Assembly: GCA_034766995.1 (NCBI GenBank) | Contig: CM068317.1 | Coordinates: 26,946,001-27,010,000 of the forward strand | DNA length: 64,000 nucleotides | From: Acanthacorydalis orientalis | Taxonomy: Eukaryota > Arthropoda > Insecta > Megaloptera > Corydalidae | Direction of reading: 5' to 3' | Shown: piece after piece, positions 1 through 20,620 of the stretch | Position numbering within the stretch: the stretch's first letter is position 1 | Layout: each line of letters begins with the position of its first letter | Program-made: the position numbers and the translations under genes | Notes under the pieces: model-generated | The model's input: the letters and a program-made list of their open reading frames with translations, nothing else | The model's database searches: none | Told to the model about the DNA's origin: nothing

Positions 1-1356
1 ATTTAGACTCTGAACCATCTCTCTCAATCACGTTAGAAATCATGCTTCCTCTTCTGCAAACTTTAGAATTTGCTATTCGTGACGAGCATCAGAAACCATT
101 GGAATCAAGGTTACGATCATGCATTAAAAAATTAGCAACGTTGAAAAAATTTAGCGATTTAAAAAATATCGATCAACATTTATTAAGTGAATTATTAAAA
201 TCATTAATCGATAAAGGTGAAAGGACAGCTTCAGTATTTCAAGATATGGGAGACAAAATTACTGATTGCTGTGTCTTTATTATTCGCTGTTCACAAATGC
301 TGAATACCTCTAATTTGTATAAAAAAAAAAAACACATTTCAAATTCTTTAATAGAAGATATATTAAAAGAAGCATTGGTTATGTTTTTCTTGAAACGAGA
401 TTGTCTTTTACCTATCATCCTATTTAAAAACACTTTACAGTTGAGTTGGGATGGAAATTGGTCCCTGATTTCTGTTATAATTGACTTCGCATTTAATACA
501 GAAATAAGGCCTTTTAGACGTAATCAAGCTTTGGAACTTTTGATTATATTTTACGGTAACCATAGATTATTGAAAGGAAGTTTGGAAAAAGGTGAACAAA
601 ATTTGTTGCAAATTGAAAATAGCTTAAGTAAAAAATCATTAGCGTTTCTTGAGAAAGTTGCAACAAATCCAAAAGACACTGTTATCAAAGAGAAATTTGT
701 TTGTCTATTAATGAATTTATTACAAAATATTAAACACTTTCATGACCAAAATCAATTTAATATCAATGGAAATATATGGGACTGGCTATCTATAGGTAAC
801 GCCATTCAAAGTTATAGAAGCGGAGTATCATTAGCTTTGGATGCAAAAAAATCTTACAATCGATTATGTGCAGCTTTAGGAATTCCAAGCGGAAAAATAA
901 ATATTGTGAGCAGTACAAATGAAATAATTGATCAAGAAAAGGAAATTAGACTTCTAGATGTTAATAAAAACAGGTATATATTTTATTTAAATTCAAGATA
1001 TGTGTGTAAATAAATAATTATATGATTTTTTTTATAGCGATTTGAAAACAAAAGAATATAAAAGTAAAAACAAAAAAAAAAAGACAAAATCTGTAATACT
1101 CGACATACAAAAACAAAAAAAAGAAACCGAAGAACTACGTATGAAAATGATGTCTGATGGTTTAGACACAATGTTATTTAGTAACATTTCAAACAGTGAT
1201 TTTAAGAACAGTGGGGATATTAATGAATTATTAATTGATAATAAATTCATAAAAACGAAACGAAAAAATTCTATTGTAAATATTGAAAATGAAAATAAAT
1301 CTAATATTGAACGCTTAAATCAAAATCCAAGAAAGAAAAGAAAATCAAGTAAATAA
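1..1356 (+). CDS. MYBBP1A / DNA polymerase V-like protein, 3' end (5'-partial)
   Basis: The reading frame is open to the left edge, so the true start lies outside the window; the ATG at 42 is internal. Two exons: 1-973 and 1038-1356, joined over a 64 bp intron (GT at 974, AG at 1036-1037). The split codon becomes Ser and the stop is at 1354-1356. The upstream part is alpha-helical and Leu-rich (for example LLPLLQTLEFAIRD and PLESRLRSCIKKL), which fits the ARM/HEAT-like C-terminal region of Myb-binding protein 1A / yeast Pol5, a nucleolar factor for ribosome biogenesis. The last exon is a very basic Lys-rich tail (KSKNKKKKTK, RKKRKSSK), as expected for the nucleolar localisation tail of this family. 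Family assignment rests on pattern recognition of the helical blocks plus the basic tail, so it is moderate. An unrelated HEAT-repeat nucleolar protein is the alternative. Confidence 0.6.
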
Positions 1357-3520
1357 TTCTTTAATTTGTAATATAATTAAAAATACATGAAATATTTTTC
1401 AAGAACCGTTTAATTTTATTCAAAAAGTTAATATTTATATAGGTTTAACATTTTCATGGATATAAGTTTATGTTTAACAAAACATATTATTTAGAAGTAT
1501 TATAAATTACCTTGATTATCACATTTGAAAGTTTTTTACATTAATAATAAATTTATAGTCATTTCTGCATATTTACAAATGAAAACATTTTATTTTCAGT
1601 CGTATTAATCAGAATTTAAATGCAAATAGTTTTTTTGTGTAATTTTCATCTAGCAAAATCAGTTACTTTTCTTGAAATATCGAAAATTCTATTAATTTTT
1701 ATATCAGGTAACTGTTACACTAAAACAAGTTTATCACACAATTATAGTCACCTCATAAAATATATGCAACAAGTAAACTCACCAGTAAGTGAATTGAAAG
1801 TCGTTTAACTTTACTTATAATTTATTCTGTAATATTTACAGTTATTAAAATCATTCATAGTACTAAACTAGTTATGTGTAGTTAATTCATAAATAGTAAT
1901 AAACTATTCACTATTTAGATATAATAGTTATGCGGGTTCATTCACTATTTGCCATAGTTATTAAAGAATAAACTTTCTTCATGTAGTATTCATTTTTTGA
2001 TCAAAAAAAAAATGCAACAAATTACTGTATTACTAATTTTTTGAGTATAATATATTCTCTGAAATGCAATAAAGTTCCAATTTTTCATAACTAAAATTTA
2101 TATACAAATAATATGGTAATACTTGAAACTTTTATGGATTTAATCATTGCATTCTATTTTTAGAATTTTATGAATAAATTTTTGTAAAAAAAATATAAAA
2201 AACCTATATGAATCACACTTTTCATTTTTTTTTAGGAGTATGTGTATATTTAAAATATTTTATTACTTGTAATTTTTAGTAATTTATTAATGAAATCAAG
2301 AAATTCATATGTTTCATAAAACACTTTAAATTACTAATAAAAACAATTCAAAATTGAAATAGTATATTTGCATCTCCAAACTAAATTTGAATAGATAATG
2401 TTGATAAAAATACTGAATAATTATTTAAATTTAGTTTTTTCAAATTGCTTTTTATGTGAAATATGTTAAAGCCACAATGGAGCTATGCCCCTACTTGCTA
2501 TGCTTGTCATCCCTTGGGGGCTCTGCCCCTGCTCACTTTCTTGCCAGGCCTAGCTCATTTATCGCCCTGGCTCATAATCAGTAATGATTTTTGAAACATC
2601 AAGAATGGAAACGGTTAATGTGCTATTTATAGAGTATAGTGAGAGGAACAGCATTTCAAGGAGGTGATCTACACTAAAAAAGTTTGCTTTATCGAAATTT
2701 TACGATGGAATTATTTTTTATGTATAGAAAGAGTTTAAAATTTTACTACTTGAAATTAGCACACTAATATTTTAAGATATGAGTGTATATGCACATACAC
2801 TTTTCCTCCTTCAACATTGTAACATCTCATATACTTCGATTAAACAAGGACTGCTCGATATTCCATGATGAATTTTCATAGAGAAGTGAATTCTTATTTC
2901 TTTCACCAGTATTACAGTTTTGAACACAATTGCATACATACATACGTGTGTGTATATGTGTATATATATATATGTTTGTATATATATATATATAGAAATA
3001 TAGACCATAATCATTATGTATTAAAAATATAAAAAAATAATATTTCATACATAATAATTTTATCAGTACTACAAATTTAATTTATTGTAATACATGGCAT
3101 TAAAATTTCTTAGATGTAGTAGAGAGAATAGATAAAACAGGCAGAGAGTACATCAGAGTGTATTTATGTGTAGTGTGGTACATTATGCATATTTTCAAAT
3201 TATCATTTCAGTTAAAAATAACTTAATCATTTTAATTGATACGTTTGGTATAAATATGTTATAGTTTTTTGCATATTTTATATATTGTAGTATTTTAATA
3301 AATTCATTCTAAATGAAACAAAAAGACTGTAACCCCGACTATATTAAGCAACGTTTATTTTTAGTTTTGCGTATAGTCTATATTTACTTCAAACATTCTA
3401 GATTGTTCACAAATAATATACTAGAAATTTCGAATTATTTCATATAAATAACAAAACGTTCTCTCTGAACTAGTACTTGATTATACTATCTATTATAACC
3501 TATAAAATTAAATAATAAAC
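1357..3520. other. intergenic, AT-rich
   Basis: Holds the 3'UTR of the upstream gene and the promoter of unc-45. A short GC-richer island lies at about 2,470-2,580 (see findings). CA/TA microsatellites occur at 2,945-2,995. No convincing gene seen. Confidence 0.6.
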
Positions 3521-6337
3521 ATGAGTGATTTATCATCTCAAGAATATAAAGAAAAAGGCAATGAAGCATATAAAAACAGTGATTGGAAAAACTCGATTAA
3601 TTATTATTCTGAAGCAATTAAGTTGGCAGAAAAAGATTCAAAAGAACTTCCTGTTTATTACAAAAATCGAGCTGCAGCTTACTTAAAATTGAAAAATTAT
3701 GAACTGGCATTAAAAGATTGTAATGTATCACTTGAAATTACACCAAATGACCCCAAGGCATTATTTCGGCGTTCGCAAGCATACGAAAATTTAGAGCGTT
3801 ATGAAGAAGCATATCGAGATGCAAGGTACGTGTTGAATTCTGATCCCGGAAATAAAGCAGTTCAACCAGTATTGGAACGTCTTCATCAGATAGTTCAAGA
3901 ACGTGCAAGACAAAATGCACAAACCAGTACGAAAGTTGAACAGATGATGAATATTGTTTTCGATTTAGAAACTGAGATTGATAAAAGGGAAACTGCAATA
4001 AATAACATTCTTGTTCTGGCACGTGAAAGTGTTGGAGCAGAAATAATGTACAAGGAAGGTATAATTCATAAAATTGGGAGATTATTAAAAGTAGAAAAGA
4101 AAACAGAAATTATTATTGCTGCTCTTCGAATAATTGGAGAACTTTGCAAAAATTCAATTGATCGTACACAAAATGTTTTACAAACATTAGGTATACCATG
4201 GTTTTTAGAAAAGATAAATACCAAAAATCAAGATCAAATCAATGTTTGTCAATATTGTATGCAAACTATTTTAAATACATTTTCCGGCATGAGTAATAAG
4301 CCAGATAGTAAACCTGAGAAAGAACTATGTGAAAAAAATTTCAAGGAAATTGATTCACTTTTATCATGTTTATTATTTTCTGTAACTAACAGAGTTTTTA
4401 CTGGAGAAGCAAGAGATGCTGTTATGGAACTTATAATGAAGAATGTACATTGGACAGCACTAAATTGGGCAGAGCGATTAGTTGAAGTTAAAGGTCTTCA
4501 GAGGCTAATGGAAGTGGCAAGTGAACTTCAAGAATATAAATATGAATCAGCGATGAATATAACTTCTTCATCTCGAACAATCGCATCTGTATGTCTTGCA
4601 CGAGTGTATGAAAATATGTATTATGATGTAGCACGAGAAAAATTTATGAACAATATTGATGAGTATATTAAAGATAAACTTCTGTCACCAGATTTGGAAT
4701 CAAAAGTTCGAGTAACTGTTGCTATTACAGCGTTGCTTTTAGGCCCTCTTGACGTTGGCAATACAGTTATTGCAAAAGAAGGAATCATGGAAATGATACT
4801 AGTTATGGCAGGATCTGATGATGTTCTTCAACAAAAAGTTTCTTGTGAATGTTTAATTGCTGCAGCATCAAAAAAAGATAAAGCCGCAGCAATAATAAGT
4901 CAGGGTGTAAATGTACTCAAAAAGTTATATACATCGAAAGAAGATGCTATTCGTGTTAGGGCTCTTGTTGGACTCTGTAAATTAGGAAGCTCAGGTGGAA
5001 ATGATGCATCGATTCGTCCTTTTGCTGATGGATCGACAAAGAAACTTGCTGAAGCATGTAGAAGGTTTTTAGTAAATCCACATAAAGATATGGATATGCG
5101 TCGATGGGCAGCTGAAGGATTATCATACTTAACTCTGGATGCAGAAGTAAAAGAAAAGTTAATAGAAGATCGAATGGCATTGAAATCGCTTATTGAACTG
5201 GCTAAAACAGGAAATCAAGCCGCATTGTATGGTGTTGTTACGACACTTGTAAATTTATGTAATGCTTATGATAAACAAGAAATTATTCCAGAAATGGTTG
5301 AATTAGCAAAATTTGCTAAACAACATATTCCTGAAGAACATGAACTTGATGATCCTGATTTCGTAGCAAAAAGAGTAGGAATATTGGCAAATGAAGGAGT
5401 TACATCAGCTCTTGTCGCTCTTTCAAAAACTGAAAGCAATAACTCCAAAGAATTGATTTGTAGAGTTTTTAATGCTATTTGCAATCAACAAGAATTAAGA
5501 GGTTTAGTTGTACAGCAAGGTGGAGCAAAAATACTTCTCCCAATGTCTTTAGAAGGTACTGAAAAAGGTAAAAAACAAGCAGCACAGGCATTAGCACGCA
5601 TTGGAATAACTATAAATCCAGAAGTTGCATTTCCAGGTCAAAGGATAATGGAAGTAATAAGACCATTAATTTCGTTACTTCATCCAGATTGTACTTCTCT
5701 AGAAAATTTTGAAGCCTTAATGGCACTGTGCAATATAGCTAGTGTAAATGAAATAACAAGACAGAGAATAATAAAAGATGGTGGAATCCCAAGAATAGAC
5801 AATTATATGTATGAAGATCATACTTTATTGAGACGTGCTGCAACTCAAGCGATGACTAATATGTTGTTTTCTTCTGAAGTTGTGGAAATATATGAAGGAG
5901 AAAATGACAAAACAAAGTATTTATTATTATTATGTAGTGATGAAGATGTAGATACTGCCTTAGCTGCTTGCGGTGCTCTTGCTATTTTAACATCATGTAG
6001 TAAAAAATGTTGTAATAAAATTTTTGAATTGAATTCATGGCTTGAAAATGTGCATTGTTTGTTAGCATATCCTAATAATGTAGTTCAGTACAGAGGAGCA
6101 TTCATTATTAAAAATCTAATTGAATCATCAAAAGAAATAGCTGAAAAAATTATTGCAACTGATGTTATGGAAATTCTTATGGCACTATCCAAATTAGAAG
6201 ATCAAGAAAAGATCAAAGTTAAAGAAGTTGCAAATAATGCATTACAAGCAGCTGAAAAATGGAACTTAATACAAAAACCAAGTTCTGAACTTCTTCCTAA
6301 TCCATTTGTTGCTGAACAAAATGAAGCAGAAGAATGA
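3521..6337 (+). CDS. unc-45: UNC-45 myosin chaperone (TPR + UCS)
   Basis: A single uninterrupted frame of 938 codons, the full length of animal UNC-45. Residues about 1-115 are three TPR motifs (KEKGNEAYKNSDW, YYKNRAAAYLKLKNY, PKALFRRSQAYENLERY) with the Lys/Asn/Arg positions that make the carboxylate clamp for the Hsp90/Hsp70 EEVD tails. The rest is armadillo-type helical repeats: a central domain, then the C-terminal UCS domain from about residue 520 (for example RWAAEGLSYLTLDAEVKEKL, QAAQALARIGI) that binds the myosin motor. Known role: co-chaperone for folding and assembling muscle and non-muscle myosin, in the cytosol and sarcomere. The start was chosen because MSDLSSQEYKEKGN puts the first TPR at the usual distance. 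A poly(A) signal AATAAA lies at 6411-6416. The gene is intronless although its neighbours are intron-rich. Confidence 0.95.
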   Translation: MSDLSSQEYKEKGNEAYKNSDWKNSINYYSEAIKLAEKDSKELPVYYKNRAAAYLKLKNYELALKDCNVSLEITPNDPKALFRRSQAYENLERYEEAYRDARYVLNSDPGNKAVQPVLERLHQIVQERARQNAQTSTKVEQMMNIVFDLETEIDKRETAINNILVLARESVGAEIMYKEGIIHKIGRLLKVEKKTEIIIAALRIIGELCKNSIDRTQNVLQTLGIPWFLEKINTKNQDQINVCQYCMQTILNTFSGMSNKPDSKPEKELCEKNFKEIDSLLSCLLFSVTNRVFTGEARDAVMELIMKNVHWTALNWAERLVEVKGLQRLMEVASELQEYKYESAMNITSSSRTIASVCLARVYENMYYDVAREKFMNNIDEYIKDKLLSPDLESKVRVTVAITALLLGPLDVGNTVIAKEGIMEMILVMAGSDDVLQQKVSCECLIAAASKKDKAAAIISQGVNVLKKLYTSKEDAIRVRALVGLCKLGSSGGNDASIRPFADGSTKKLAEACRRFLVNPHKDMDMRRWAAEGLSYLTLDAEVKEKLIEDRMALKSLIELAKTGNQAALYGVVTTLVNLCNAYDKQEIIPEMVELAKFAKQHIPEEHELDDPDFVAKRVGILANEGVTSALVALSKTESNNSKELICRVFNAICNQQELRGLVVQQGGAKILLPMSLEGTEKGKKQAAQALARIGITINPEVAFPGQRIMEVIRPLISLLHPDCTSLENFEALMALCNIASVNEITRQRIIKDGGIPRIDNYMYEDHTLLRRAATQAMTNMLFSSEVVEIYEGENDKTKYLLLLCSDEDVDTALAACGALAILTSCSKKCCNKIFELNSWLENVHCLLAYPNNVVQYRGAFIIKNLIESSKEIAEKIIATDVMEILMALSKLEDQEKIKVKEVANNALQAAEKWNLIQKPSSELLPNPFVAEQNEAEE

Positions 6338-7982
6338 TTTGTTTTATTTTTAAATATATACTACTATTATTTTTATCCACGTCTCAAAATAATCTTATTG
6401 TTTAGGTTTAAATAAAAAAAAAAATAAGTAATTACAAGCTATGATTTTATATATGTTTTTAAATTTATGTAATGTGAAAAGTGCATCTTCATTGAGAAGT
6501 GAATTATAAATATTTTAAATATATATATATATATATATATATAATACTGTTATAAAAAATGTTTTTAAAGATTATGTGACATTTTAAAATTATCAGCTCA
6601 AGGTTTTTTTTGAGAATAAACTGCTTGTTTTTGATATTTTGAGCATTAATGAAAAACCAATAAAATAAATTCACTTCTTTTTATTCTCGTGTAATATATT
6701 TGTAAAAATGTTCTTAATACTTTTGTAAATTTACATATGTGTTTTATACATTAACAAAAATATTTCATATATATTATATACATACATACATATATATATA
6801 TATATGTATATTTTATTTTTATAGATAATATAAATAAAATTTATACGTGTATGTACATACATTATGTATATATGTATCAGAGTATTTATGTTAATTTAAT
6901 ATTTTATTTATTTTAGATGTACTAATGCAACAGTAAAATTTTAAATAAAACATGAATATTCTGTAACTTTTATTTTATAACGGCCAATCATATTTAAACA
7001 GCAAAAGCGATATATCTTTATTTATGGATAAATTTCTTATCGTGCTCTGAACATTTATGTAAATTATGTGTATGTATGTTATTAAAATAAATCAGTTTAT
7101 ATAAATTTAATCATACTCTCTAATTTCATTCATATTCACAGACATGTTATTTTCCTTTTAATATCTTCTGAACATACAATGACATTATCATATACTGATT
7201 TCAAAATACTAAACAAGCATAGCTATAAAATTACTGTTTCAGAATCAAATTAAACAAGTTATGCACATTTTATTAAAAATGTATTATATTTGATTTTTTA
7301 TGATATAATTTTTTATCAGCTTCATTTAAAATTAAATATATTACATAATAAACTTTTTTTTTTAATATTAATTTTAACAATAAGTACATTATTTAATTAA
7401 TTATTTAAAATTCCTGCCAAAATTAGAAAAATTTTTGTTCATAAAATTAGTAAAATTTCAAATCGTACATAAAGCACCAAAAAATATTACAAGATTATGG
7501 GCTCCAGACGTACTTAAACCTTTATTTTGAGTACTTTGTGCTAATTCTACCTTAAAAGCTTCGAAAATGATAATCTTGCCATTAAAATTGAATAATCAAA
7601 AATGATCAATAATAATTTATTGAATATTTTTTAACAGCATAAGTTTTTTTTAGATTATGGGATGGAGTAAGAATTCACTTGTAAAACTTATTGTATTTTA
7701 AATCAAAATATATTTCTAATTAACATAGTACTAGATGCATTTTATCTATCCGAATATCTATGGTTCTGTCGTTTTTGAATAGTGTGAAATTATGACGTTG
7801 GTGGAGTCTGTCTGTGAATCTAAATGATTATATACGAACTCTTTGACCAGTTTTTGCAAAGTAAATATTCATTTACTGTGTTGTGTGTATTGTTTTGTAG
7901 AATATTTTTCGTTATATATGTTTGTAGTAATTTGTATTTCAGCTATTGTTTTGACTGAGTACTAGTTTACAAGTCAATCAAA
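6338..7982. other. intergenic between unc-45 and maleless
   Basis: AT-rich, with short (TA)n/(CATA)n tracts near 6,520-6,545 and 6,775-6,890. The last ~250 bp should contain the maleless promoter and 5'UTR. No other gene seen. Confidence 0.6.
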
Positions 7983-15717
<7,735 letters not shown>

Positions 15718-15966
15718 AAAGCATAATTAAAAATTAGAATATTCTACTGAATGTATTAAATATAATTTTATTAGTGTAGTTTTTTTATGTAAAATTTATA
15801 AACATTTTCTGTCTTTTTTCTGTTCATTAGATGGAAATCATAATTTATTTATAATTTACATTACAATAAAATATTACTAAATGATAAATACATTTTGTAA
15901 TAATAACAATAAGAGAATGTAAGAAACCTTTTTCTTTAACTTAAATGTATTTCATTACACACACAC

Positions 15967-16020
<54 letters not shown>

Positions 16021-17662
16021 TCAGTTGCATAATTTATGTTGTATTGATGCTATCATAGCTATTGTGCATTATTTTCTCTATTCCTGCATATTCATTACTG
16101 GTGAATATGTTGTTGTTCTTTTTTATTGTTATGTTTTTTGATTACTTACAAGAATAGTTTTGGCACTTTCACTATTTTTTTCAGTTAAATTTCTACCTGA
16201 AGGTAACACAGTTGCTTAATTGGTTAATGAAAATAAAGTATGTAGTAACTAGTTAGTTTACAATTCTAAATTTTATGAATTGAAATTTGTTTTCTAAAAT
16301 AATTGTATCTATTTACATGGACTTCACACACGTGTGTGTTTATATGTATTATATATGATGTATATATTTGCTTCTGTACATTCATTTGTATACACACGCA
16401 TGCATATATGTACATATATTTACATACATAAAAACCTTGAAGATCTTAAACTAAAACCATCACTTATCTGTGAGGACAATTTATTCACTTATTTTATAAT
16501 AAATAGGATAAATAGAAATATCTATGATACTTATACAATAAGAGATTCTATGACATAGGTCTTTGGTTTTAAGTGTTAGTATGATCTATGCCATAAACAA
16601 AGACTAAGATGTGATCTAAAATGTATGTTATATATTGTCTAACTTTGTACTGTTTTGAATTACTAAATTAACTTACACCATCAATGTTTCCATTCAAAAT
16701 AATAATAGACACATTGCAGATGGTGGCTAAAATTTAAATAGCACTTATAGAATGTTTATTGCTACCCAGAAATAAATTAGGTACTTTAGGATCATTGTAT
16801 CTCACAGTATGGTTTCGAAAAATTGTTTTTCAAAATCATATCTACCAAACCACTTTATTTATTATTAACAATGTAGATTATGTTAATGGATAAAAAAATA
16901 TTTTATTCCTGTCTTTACAAGTACAAAGAGGAAACTAGTGATCTGTGTATGCAGTTTTGTACGGAATTATTAAATCACATGTTTTAAAATACTACCTACA
17001 CAATTTCATCACTCTAGATGCTGTATCAACATGTTCTTCAATATTGACCAATGTTAACCAATTTCTATTGCTTGAAGCCAAAAACGTGCTTTACAATACA
17101 AATATAATTACACATAAATAACTATTAACAAAGTTAATAAAAATAAAATATAACACCTACTTTTCATCCATGGACAATAGAATAATCTATCCCTCAGGAC
17201 GTCGCAGATGTAGCAATTACACCTTCCAAAATTTATTTTCAATCAAATTATTTCACAAACAATGCGATCATCACAGATGAAATTTTTAAATAATGTTTTT
17301 CAAAAAATAATTTTTCTTTAGCCAATGAGTTTATTTGTGTTCTCTGCCAATAGCAAAAGATACACAAATTAACTTATCAAACAACTATCGCCATCCATTC
17401 ATGAGTGTTTAAACTAAATAGCATGCTCATATTTTCTATTAACTTGACAGTTTTGTTTGTACCGATATACATCTATAGTCCATACCATAGATCTATTACA
17501 ATTTATTTATGTATACACTGATAGATATATACGATCATAGATCAAGTATCTATACGATGAATACCATAGATAAATTAATACATTCTATTCAAAAGGAATG
17601 TCATTTTGACGTCTATTATTATTGTTCGAAACTTTTTTTTGTATTTACTACAAGTTTTAAAA
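15718..17662. other. intergenic between maleless and MIF
   Basis: Contains a (CA)n(TA)n run at about 15,958-16,015 and, at about 16,800-17,450, one copy of a dispersed element that recurs inverted at 24,540-24,830 (separate entry). The MIF promoter and 5'UTR must lie in the last few hundred bases. No further gene recognised. Confidence 0.6.
16800..17450 (-). repeat. Dispersed element, copy 1 (inverted relative to copy 2)
   Basis: Read on the minus strand, several blocks match 24,540-24,830 read on the plus strand. These include a block with inverted CCAAT (ATTGGCAGAGAA), GGCTAAAGAAAAA, ATTTAAAAATTTCAT, then AATAATAAATAAAGTGGTTT and GATTTTGAAAAA. Copy 1 carries about 400 bp between the last two blocks that copy 2 lacks. 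Homology also extends on the other side (CGCCATC, AAACTAAATAGC). It lies immediately upstream of MIF. Class unknown: a non-autonomous DNA transposon or a duplicated promoter region are both possible. Confidence 0.6.
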
Positions 17663-18462
17663 ATGCCCCACTTTAGAATAGAAACTAATATACCTACTGC
17701 TTGTATTCCCAAAGATTTTCTCACTACAACTACTAAATTAATCGCCAAAACTCTTGGTAAACCAGAAAATGTAAGTATTAAATACTCTAACCTCACAATG
17801 TTAAATGTAAGATCTATACGATTGTCTTAAAAGTTGTAATTTTTCTATTTAATTTATTTTATTATTACAGTAACTTAATTGTGCATTCATTAATGAACCA
17901 AATTATGCTAATTGTTATATATATATATATATATATAGTAGAGAGAGAGAGAGAGAATGAATAAATATTAAAACTAATTGATAATAATAAATCTGATTAG
18001 AACAACAATTAATAAGTAATATAATATTGGAAAAGTGTTCTATTATAATAAGTATTATAAAAGTACTATTGTAATAAGGGAAATTTGAAACGAGCTGTAA
18101 AGAATGTCAAAAAATAAAAATTAATTTTATCCATGCCAAGTAAAAGGCAACTATAAGAGATAAAAAAAGTCATTGAAAATTTTAATTACTATTATTTCCA
18201 TATAAAATAAAGGTCGTAGATAAAACGAAATAAATTCCAGATGGAAAAACAATTACAGCACATTATTAGAAAAATGAATTAACTGTTTTATTTGAAGATT
18301 GATTTTTAAAATGTTATATTTTTTAAAAAAATTAACACCAATTATTTTTTTAGTTTTTTATTTATTTAAATTGAAATGAATCTATATAATAATAGTAAAT
18401 TATTTTTTCTTGTTTTCAACTTTGTAGGTTTTATTTTGTACATGACATTGAGTGCCTTTCTG

Positions 18463-18525
<63 letters not shown>

Positions 18526-20620
18526 GTAATGTGTATATAGTTTTTTCTGTTTTATCAGTTTTATAATTTCACATCACAAAATGCTTATAGATATAATAGT
18601 GATATATGAAAAATTACTATACATTTCTTGTGAGAAATATATTAATATCACTTGTGCTATAATAATGATAATTGAACATTATGAATAAATCTACCTAAAT
18701 TAATTAGTGCTCCAAACACTATAAATTGCCTTTGTATAATATTCAATATGTGATTATTGTATATATTGATATGTCTGTACATTCCATCAGCAAAACCATC
18801 CTCTATAAAGTACATGTGCAAAATGTTACAATTTTCTGTATATGCACAATGAATGAATAATGTAAATATTCCTGTATAATACAATGATTTTCATTAAATA
18901 CAGAGATCAGTTATGGATATCAGTTTATTTAAAAGTTCATCCACCAAATAAATGATAAGTATTTATATGTATACATATAAACATGCACATATTTTTATTT
19001 TTATAGTATTGTGTCGTAACAATAATAGGAGATATATCAATGGCCTGGGGTGGAAGTACAGATCCTTGTGCTATTGCTACACTGATGAGTATTGGTTGTC
19101 TTGGAGTTGTTGAAAATAAAAAATGTTCAGCAGTTCTTTTTGAGCACATTAAAAATAAACTCGGTATATCTGAAGACAGGTATAATAGTTTACTTTAAAT
19201 ATTCATAGAAAAACTTAAATCTTCATGATCATGATGCTTTCTTTTTGTAATTACTGTTTTCCCTTATAATTCTGTTATATTAAAAGTAAAATGTTGCATA
19301 AAGTAAATAATGAAGATGCTACAAAACAAAGCAAACAACCAAACATCTATGCCTAATTTTGATATGTTCTTTATAATAAGAATCAGTGCTTTCTGCATTC
19401 TAGAATTTTGTTCCTATTATTGAAATTATTTGTAGAAGGGTAGTGATTACACACAGAATCAGACGAAGAGGATATTTGTCAGATTAGTGGGACTTAAAAA
19501 AATGACAAGAGTACAACAGCTGATACAATAAAAAAATTAACATTAAATTTTGAACATTTTTTAAATTGAAACAGCATTATTAATATAATAACAATTTTCT
19601 TATTTAGAATGATTTTTTTCACTATTTTTTCATCTTTCAAAAGTTTTTTGTCCAAGACAAATTTTGTTAAATTATTCGTAATCAAATTATTTGCAGTTTT
19701 ATTGGGTTATTAAAATATTTTTTATCAAATCAGGTAGCAATCTATTTTATTCACCCACACATCAACTATTCATTAAACTGAAAATTCTCTCCATGTTTGG
19801 ATTATGTACTGGAATCAAAAAAAATATAGTAATAAAATTTTAAAAATTCTTTAAATGAACCCTACTTTTGGTTTAAAAAATAATACACCCACTTCTCACA
19901 TTTTTTTTAAATTCATTATTAAATTCCTACAAAAATTCGTTCAAATTTACATGTTGATCAAAGAATTATTAAATTCATTATTAAGGTTGTTTTTTTCTTC
20001 AATTTAATGCACCAGCGCGTTTTTTCGATTTCACTCTGTACAAAAAAGGATATAAAATCAAAAAAGTAGAGTGCAGAAGTGTGTTGGTCAAAAAGAGTAC
20101 TTATACCTTACAAGACCACAGATGGTAACCTTACTAGTGATTATCTTATTTGACTTCTTAGATAATTGTTATAGTAAACATCTCAGCAATAAATAATTCA
20201 CCATACATGTATAAATACAAAATATTATTTCGATCAGCTGACCAGCTGATATTGGCCTACATTAAAAGTGGTTGATTATTTTTATTTAAATTATTACTTA
20301 TTTTGGTATTCATAGTCTTAACTTTGTATAGCATATAGAAAATAAATATTAAATTTGTTCAAAACTGTTTTAACATTCTTCTTCATGAAGTACAATTTTT
20401 ATTTTAGTGAAGTATAGAATAAACACAATGTAAAATTTTGTATTTATGTATGTATAAATAATGATATTGTATATTTCTTTTGCTAAAAGTATTGCAAAAC
20501 TACTTTACAAACATTTATTATATATTTGTTTTCAGAATGTACATTACTTTTAATGATGTTTCATCATCTAATCTTGGTTATCAAGGAACAACCTTTCATG
20601 AATTGTTTGGCGGATCATAA
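17663..20620 (+). CDS. Macrophage migration inhibitory factor (MIF)-like tautomerase, 3 exons
   Basis: Exons 17663-17770, 19007-19179 and 20536-20620 (366 nt, 121 aa plus stop), all with GT-AG junctions and conserved phase. The start is fixed by family logic: Met is followed at once by Pro2 (MPHFRIETNIP), the catalytic base of MIF tautomerases after Met removal. Lys33 in LGKPEN corresponds to the active-site Lys of vertebrate MIF. Exon 2 has the IGDISMAWGGSTDPCAIA strand-turn, exon 3 the C-terminal MYITFNDVSSSNLGYQGTTF trimer strand. The CxxC redox motif of vertebrate MIF is reduced: Cys57 is present but the second Cys is Ala60. Known role: trimeric cytosolic or secreted tautomerase and cytokine-like protein; in aphids it is a salivary effector. 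No signal peptide is visible, as is normal for MIF. A poly(A) signal lies at 20713-20718. Confidence 0.92.
18458..18520. repeat. (TCTA)n/(TA)n microsatellite in MIF intron 1
   Basis: About nine CTAT/TCTA tetranucleotides followed by TA dinucleotides. A shorter TA/GA compound tract lies at 17,919-17,957. Confidence 0.9.

Noticed and set aside
1042..1356. Separate Lys-rich small gene
   Set aside because: It is the last exon of the MYBBP1A-like gene; the frame joins across a 64 bp GT-AG intron.
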